A stretch of 64,000 bases of DNA from Archaeoglobus veneficus SNP6 (GTDB taxonomy: Archaea > Halobacteriota > Archaeoglobi > Archaeoglobales > Archaeoglobaceae). Of this stretch, positions 60,293 to 64,000 are shown in pieces. Under the pieces are notes generated by a model. The model was not told the DNA's origin. It saw nothing but the letters and a program-made list of their open reading frames with translations, and searched no databases. Numbering within the stretch: position 1 is the stretch's first letter; every line of letters starts with the position of its first letter. The stretch spans positions 124,001 through 188,000 of the forward strand of contig NC_015320.1 in the NCBI RefSeq assembly GCF_000194625.1, given 5' to 3'. The translations under genes were made by a program, and so were the position numbers.

Positions 60293-60632
60293 GTGGGCTT
60301 TTCGGGTATGCTACAATCTGGTGTAAATGATGCTCTCGCTTTAGCTCAGGCTGATGCAGGCATAGTCATTGAAGCTGGCAATGTAGCAATAGAGACTGTT
60401 GACATCATTTTAGTCAGAAACGATCCAAGGGACGTCGTATCGGTAATTCACTGTATAGGAAAACGTATTCAAAGATGTTTCAGAACTTACTGTGGACCAC
60501 CGGCTACCTTTGCAATTCCTCTCGCTGCGGGCATACTTTATGGATACGGTACTGCTCACACCAGCCGTAGGAGCGTTGCTGATGAGCTTGAGCACGGTTA
60601 TAGTTGCAGTGAATGCGAGGATGCTGAAATAA
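60293..60632 (+). pseudogene. Remnant of a copper-type P-type ATPase C terminus
   Basis: In the first frame the conserved hinge region reads GVNDALALAQADAGIVIEAG and VRNDPRDVVSVI, as in CopA/CopB ATPases. It then shifts frame; FAIPLAAGILYGYG follows and a third frame gives LTPAVGALLMSLSTVIVAVN with ARMLK and TAA at 60630-60632, the normal C terminus of these pumps. At least two frameshifts and no N-terminal domains. The ancestral gene moved copper or similar ions out across the membrane. Confidence 0.7.
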
Positions 60633-60706
60633 GCGGTTGAAATAATACACAGAATTCTAAATATTCCCACTAAAAGTTTTTATCGATTGCTATCTTAGTT
60701 TAACTT

Positions 60707-61474
60707 ATGAAGGCTACTTGGAAGGGCTCAATATCCTTTGGCCTCGTGAGCATTCCCGTAAAGATGTACTCAGCAACGGTAACGAGAGAGCTAAAGTTCA
60801 ATCTCCTGCATGCGAAGGATGGCGGGAGGATTCGTTATAAGAAGGTGTGTGAGAAGTGCAACGCTGAAGTTCCGGCTGACGAAATCGTTAGGGGTTACGA
60901 AATCTCGAAAAACGAGTACGTTATACTGACAGACGAGGACTTCGAGAAAATTCCGCTGAAGTCTGTAAAAAGCATAGAGATAAAGCAGTTCTTCGACCCC
61001 TCTGAGCTTAGTGTGATTTACTATAATAACTTCTACTACCTCGCTCCCGAGAAGGGTGGTGAGAAGGCCTACTTCCTGCTGAAGGAGGCGATGAAAGCAA
61101 CGCAGAGCATGGCTATAGGAAAGGTTGGAATGAGGGGCAGGGAGCACCTCGTAGCCATAAAGGCGTTTGACGGCGGTTTGCTGCTCGCGCAGCTCCACTA
61201 TATAGATGAAATACGAAATCCTGCAGAAGTTCCGGGCTGGGGTATTAGCGTTGACGTGAGCGAAGAGGAACTCGAGCTTGCGAAGCAGCTCATTCTGGCG
61301 ATGAAAAAGCCGTTGAAGCTTGAGGAGTACAAGGACGAGTACAAGGAAGCTTTGCTCAAACTAATCGAGGCGAAGCTTGCGGGAAAGGAAATTACAATTA
61401 CAGAGGAGGTTACAGCTGCGAAGTCACTGATGGATGCACTGAAGGCAAGCCTCGAGGCTGTGAAAGAATCTTAG
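60707..61474 (+). CDS. ku: Ku protein, bacterial type
   Basis: 255-residue Ku-core protein that binds DNA ends and starts non-homologous end joining. The N-terminal motif WKGSISFGLVSIPVKMYSAT, central CEKCNAEVPADEIVRGYE, the YYLAPEKGGEKAYFLLKEAM region and the C-terminal SLMDALKASLEAVK helix match bacterial and archaeal Ku. The LigD-type ligase follows 76 bases later, as in bacterial end-joining loci. The phosphoesterase is 10 kb upstream and a LigD-type polymerase is not in the window. TATA-like AT-rich DNA precedes ATG 60707. Confidence 0.95.
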   Translation: MKATWKGSISFGLVSIPVKMYSATVTRELKFNLLHAKDGGRIRYKKVCEKCNAEVPADEIVRGYEISKNEYVILTDEDFEKIPLKSVKSIEIKQFFDPSELSVIYYNNFYYLAPEKGGEKAYFLLKEAMKATQSMAIGKVGMRGREHLVAIKAFDGGLLLAQLHYIDEIRNPAEVPGWGISVDVSEEELELAKQLILAMKKPLKLEEYKDEYKEALLKLIEAKLAGKEITITEEVTAAKSLMDALKASLEAVKES

Positions 61475-61550
61475 TTAGACGAAACTTCGGTCGCGGTAGA
61501 ACCGGTACACAAAGGAACTTTCCCGTCTGGAACATTGCAGGAGGCAGACA

Positions 61551-62525
61551 ATGGAAGACTGGTTCAACAGAAAAATCAAGCCAATGCTGGCAGTCAGAGG
61601 CAAACCTTTCAGCAGTGACGACTATATATATGAGATAAAGTGGGACGGGACGCGCTGCATAGCTTTCGTTGATGTTGGGAAAAAGAGACTTAGATTGCAA
61701 AACAGAAGGCTGATTGAGATAGCGTATCGCTACCCCGAGCTTGACTTCTTCGATTTTGAGTCGCAGAACGCCGTGCTCGATGGAGAAATAGTCGTTTTCC
61801 ATAATGGAAAGCCGTCGTTCCCCCTTTTGCAGCAGAGAGATCACGTTGACAGCAGGCTAAAGATTGAAATCCTCTCGAAAAGGATTCCCGCCGTTTACAT
61901 AGCCTTCGACGTGCTTTATACGGCAAGCGACGGGTGGATAATGAATTTACCATTAGTGGAAAGGAAGAAAATTCTCGACGAATTGGCGGAAGAGGCAAGG
62001 AGGGTTACGAAATCTGAGTTTATAGAAGGGGCGGGAGTAGAATTTTACAGAAAGGCAATTGAAATGGGACTCGAAGGCGTGATGGCCAAGCGTAAAAACA
62101 GCACGTACCAGCCGGGAAAGAGGAGCGCCGCATGGGTCAAGATGAAGAAGCGAAAGACCCTCGACTGTATAATCGTCGGCTGGCTGGAGGGCGAGGGGGT
62201 TAGAGAAGGGAAGTTCGGTTCCCTTGTTTTAGCCCTGAAATCAGGGGATAAACTCGTCCACGTTGGTCAGGTTGGCACAGGCTTCGAGTCCGACTTCATA
62301 GACTGGTTCTACGAGAAGCTGAAGGAGATTGAAATTAGCAAGCCATGGTTCGAAGCAGAATTCAAGCGAAGAGTGCACTGGGTTAAGCCTGTGTATGTCT
62401 GTGAGGTCGAGTTTCTCGAAGTTACTGAAGACGGAAAGTTAAGGGCTCCTGTCTTTCTGAGACTCAGGGATGATAAGGGGCCGGATGAGTGTACCGTTGA
62501 GGGGCTTTATGGCTTGGTTGACTGA
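61551..62525 (+). CDS. ATP-dependent DNA ligase, LigD ligase domain
   Basis: Joins broken DNA ends held by Ku. 324 residues equal to the ligase module of LigD without fused polymerase or phosphoesterase. Catalytic lysine is in YEIKWDGTRCIA, motif III FDVLY, motif IV GLEGVMAKRKNSTY, motif V SAAWVKMKK, then the OB-fold (IIVGWLEGEG; VHVGQVGTGF). Full length and intact. ATG 61551 has GCAGGAGGCAGACA upstream. Confidence 0.95.
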   Translation: MEDWFNRKIKPMLAVRGKPFSSDDYIYEIKWDGTRCIAFVDVGKKRLRLQNRRLIEIAYRYPELDFFDFESQNAVLDGEIVVFHNGKPSFPLLQQRDHVDSRLKIEILSKRIPAVYIAFDVLYTASDGWIMNLPLVERKKILDELAEEARRVTKSEFIEGAGVEFYRKAIEMGLEGVMAKRKNSTYQPGKRSAAWVKMKKRKTLDCIIVGWLEGEGVREGKFGSLVLALKSGDKLVHVGQVGTGFESDFIDWFYEKLKEIEISKPWFEAEFKRRVHWVKPVYVCEVEFLEVTEDGKLRAPVFLRLRDDKGPDECTVEGLYGLVD

Positions 62526-62584
62526 TTTTATCGAAGAGTTGGCTTGGGAATAAGGGAGGAGGGATTGACAAGATTCCGGTAAAC

Positions 62585-62593
62585 TTTATGTAT
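62585..62593 (+). promoter_or_regulatory. TATA box of the toxin-antitoxin pair
   Basis: TTTATGTAT lies 24-32 bases before the antitoxin ATG at 62617, so the transcript is probably leaderless. Confidence 0.35.
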
Positions 62594-62616
62594 TACATCA
62601 TACTAAGTTGCATTAC

Positions 62617-62922
62617 ATGAGAATGGTGACAACCTCCGTAAGGCTGCCCAAGGAACTGCTCGATGAGCTGGAGAAAATCAGCAGGGAAGAAGGAATTGAC
62701 AAGGGAGCAATCATCAGGAAACTCCTAACGGAATCACTGAGAGAATACAGGGTAAAGAAGGCAATGGAGATGTACAGAGAAGGTAAGGTGTCTCTCTGGA
62801 AAGCAGCGGAAATAGCTGGTATAACCTACAGAGAGGCTCTTGAACAGCTAAGGCTGAGGAACATTCCTTTCCGATACGACATTGAAGACCTCGAAGCTGA
62901 CGTTCGCTGGGCGATGAAATGA
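62617..62922 (+). CDS. Antitoxin, RHH / UPF0175 type
   Basis: 101 residues. The N-terminal ribbon-helix-helix (VTTSVRLPKELLDELEKISR) binds DNA as a dimer; the C-terminal UPF0175-like part (REGKVSLWKAAEIAGITYRE) wraps the toxin. Pairs with the PIN-like toxin that overlaps it by four bases. ATG 62617 or 62623 possible. Confidence 0.85.
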   Translation: MRMVTTSVRLPKELLDELEKISREEGIDKGAIIRKLLTESLREYRVKKAMEMYREGKVSLWKAAEIAGITYREALEQLRLRNIPFRYDIEDLEADVRWAMK

Positions 62923-63419
62923 CCGCCGTTAGCAATGCTGGTCCACTTATTCACTTCGCTCAAATTGGCAGACTTTTTCTACTAAAGGATATCTTTGGTA
63001 GAATCATACTCCCCTCGCTTGTTAAGGTTGAAGTGGTTGATGCGGGTAAAAAGCTGGGTAAGCCGGATGCTTTTCTCATCGAAGGTGAAATCGGTAGGTG
63101 GATTGAGGTTTGCGATAACCCTGGGGGAGTGGAAGAGATTGCAAGCAGAGCGGGCATACATGCTGGAGAGGCTGCAGCAATCCTTGTTGCAAGAGAGAAG
63201 GGCCTGCCCGTCCTGCTCGACGACATCGCAGCTAGGAGGTTTGCTGCTGGCCTGAGATTGGAAATCGCTGGTAGCGTTGGTGTGCTGATTAAGGCTGTGA
63301 AGATGGGGCTGATAGCGAAGAATGAGGCAGTAGAGTCTCTTGAAAGTCTGTCTGAGGTTATGTGGATGAATGCCGTCGTTTTTGAGAGGGCCAGAAGGGT
63401 TATCGAGTCTATGGAGTGA
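62919..63419 (+). CDS. Toxin, PIN-like DUF3368
   Basis: 166 residues. DUF3368 proteins are PIN-domain-like: candidate metal-binding acids occur in SNAGPLIHFAQ (first site lacks the usual Asp), GIHAGEAAAILVAREKG (E) and PVLLDDIAARRFA (DD). It probably cleaves RNA when free from its antitoxin. It shares the antitoxin's message (ATGA overlap). The absence of the usual first Asp at SNAGP is common in this family. Confidence 0.85.
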   Translation: MTAVSNAGPLIHFAQIGRLFLLKDIFGRIILPSLVKVEVVDAGKKLGKPDAFLIEGEIGRWIEVCDNPGGVEEIASRAGIHAGEAAAILVAREKGLPVLLDDIAARRFAAGLRLEIAGSVGVLIKAVKMGLIAKNEAVESLESLSEVMWMNAVVFERARRVIESME

Positions 63420-63448
63420 GCTGCGAGCATCCTAAAAACCACAAAAAG

Positions 63449-63456
63449 CTATAAAC
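63449..63456 (+). promoter_or_regulatory. TATA box of aroC
   Basis: CTATAAAC lies 22-29 bases before ATG 63478, fitting a leaderless start. Confidence 0.4.
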
Positions 63457-63477
63457 CAGGCTGTGCTAAAGTGATGC

Positions 63478-64000
63478 ATGGTTGGAAACACCTTCGGCCA
63501 CATCTTTCGCGTAACAACGTGGGGCGAAAGCCATGGGAAAGCTGTAGGCTGTGTCGTTGATGGCTGTCCTGCTGGCCTCGACATCAGCAGTGAGGTAATT
63601 CAGCGGGAGCTCGACAGGAGAAAACCGGGTGGGAGGCTTGCAACAAAGAGAAAAGAAGAAGACAAAGTCGAAATTCTATCTGGAGTTTTTGAAGGTAAAA
63701 CACTCGGCACACCAATATCCATGCTCATCTGGAATAAAGATGTGGATTCGAGGCCGTACGAAGAGATTAAGGACCTGCTCCGCCCGGGACACGCAGATTA
63801 CACGTATCTTGCGAAGTTCGGCATCAGAGACTGGCGTGGTGGTGGAAGAGCCTCAGCAAGAGAGACTGCTGCGAGAGTGGCAGCGGGAGCTATAGCGAAG
63901 CACCTCCTCGCAAGGTTTGGTGTGAAGGTTGGAGGATACGCGAAGGAAATCGCCGGCGTAAGCTGTAACGTTGATGGCATGAGTTTTGAGGAGATAGTCG
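63478..64000 (+). CDS. aroC: Chorismate synthase (3' end cut by window)
   Basis: Final enzyme of the chorismate pathway; removes phosphate from EPSP using reduced FMN. About 174 residues are visible. The start [20 protein letters not shown] with its conserved histidine, then [46 protein letters not shown] and [20 protein letters not shown] with its second conserved histidine nearby are family motifs. Gene continues past the window edge. Confidence 0.96.
   Translation, partial: MVGNTFGHIFRVTTWGESHGKAVGCVVDGCPAGLDISSEVIQRELDRRKPGGRLATKRKEEDKVEILSGVFEGKTLGTPISMLIWNKDVDSRPYEEIKDLLRPGHADYTYLAKFGIRDWRGGGRASARETAARVAAGAIAKHLLARFGVKVGGYAKEIAGVSCNVDGMSFEEIV

Overview
The window is chromosomal DNA of a hyperthermophilic or thermophilic archaeon, most likely a member of the Archaeoglobales (Archaeoglobus, Ferroglobus or Geoglobus type). 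The assignment is inferred from gene content: archaeal TBP, TFE, RadA, a long two-domain tRNA-splicing endonuclease and TATA-box promoters occur together with menaquinone synthesis by the futalosine route (mqnA, mqnC), a twin-arginine-exported Vht-type NiFe hydrogenase and bacterial-type Ku and LigD end-joining proteins. No rRNA, tRNA or CRISPR array was recognised. Many genes start at, or within a few bases of, the point 22-27 bp downstream of a TATA box (leaderless), while genes inside operons usually carry a strong GGAGGTG ribosome site.

Layout. 1-6.2 kb (minus): large (cut by the window edge) and small hydrogenase subunits, then hypE and hypF. 6.3-8.4 kb (plus): universal stress protein, DsrE-like protein, universal stress protein. 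9-16.5 kb: accessory zone with two DUF599 membrane paralogues (one frameshifted), a winged-helix regulator with a small membrane partner, a PepSY exported protein, an amino-acid permease fused to a nucleotidyltransferase, a TatD-like hydrolase and two DUF2250 winged-helix proteins. 16.8-19.1 kb (plus): hypABCD, which with hypEF supplies nearly the whole NiFe cofactor pathway in two separate blocks. 19.2-21.4 kb: aroE, rdgB, DUF502. 21.8-26.3 kb: UbiA-type prenyltransferase, then a KaiC-like ATPase / Roadblock-like / FIST operon, then radA. 26.4-31.97 kb: cbiB, AIM24-like, argS, and feoB with a DtxR-type palindrome upstream and a small membrane gene that appears to start at ATT. 32.0-38.6 kb: a 695-bp IS6-like element with an exact 8-bp target duplication, a radical SAM protein, mqnC-mqnA, DUF371, DUF1284, a p27-like zinc protein and UPF0147.

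39.4-47.2 kb (minus) is a five-gene signalling operon: receiver, PAS histidine kinase, FIST protein, PAS histidine kinase, and a huge PAS/GAF sensor without a kinase domain. A 20-bp palindrome sits on its promoter. 48-56 kb carries glyS, archaemetzincin, a stand-alone LigD phosphoesterase, a UPF0126 membrane protein, thioredoxin with a TrmB-like regulator, TBP, DUF1405 and endA. 56-62.5 kb has a KaiC-like protein without Walker A, PfkB kinase with TFE, a metallophosphoesterase with endonuclease IV, a P-type ATPase remnant, and Ku with a LigD ligase. The window ends with an antitoxin/PIN toxin pair and the start of aroC.

The most unusual items are the FIST/Roadblock/KaiC module and its link to the second FIST in the kinase operon; the permease-nucleotidyltransferase fusion; a dispersed 30-bp motif present in five copies between 37 and 50 kb; the ATT-start gene after feoB; and the end-joining set divided between two loci. 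Family names come from recognising motifs by eye; no database search was possible.
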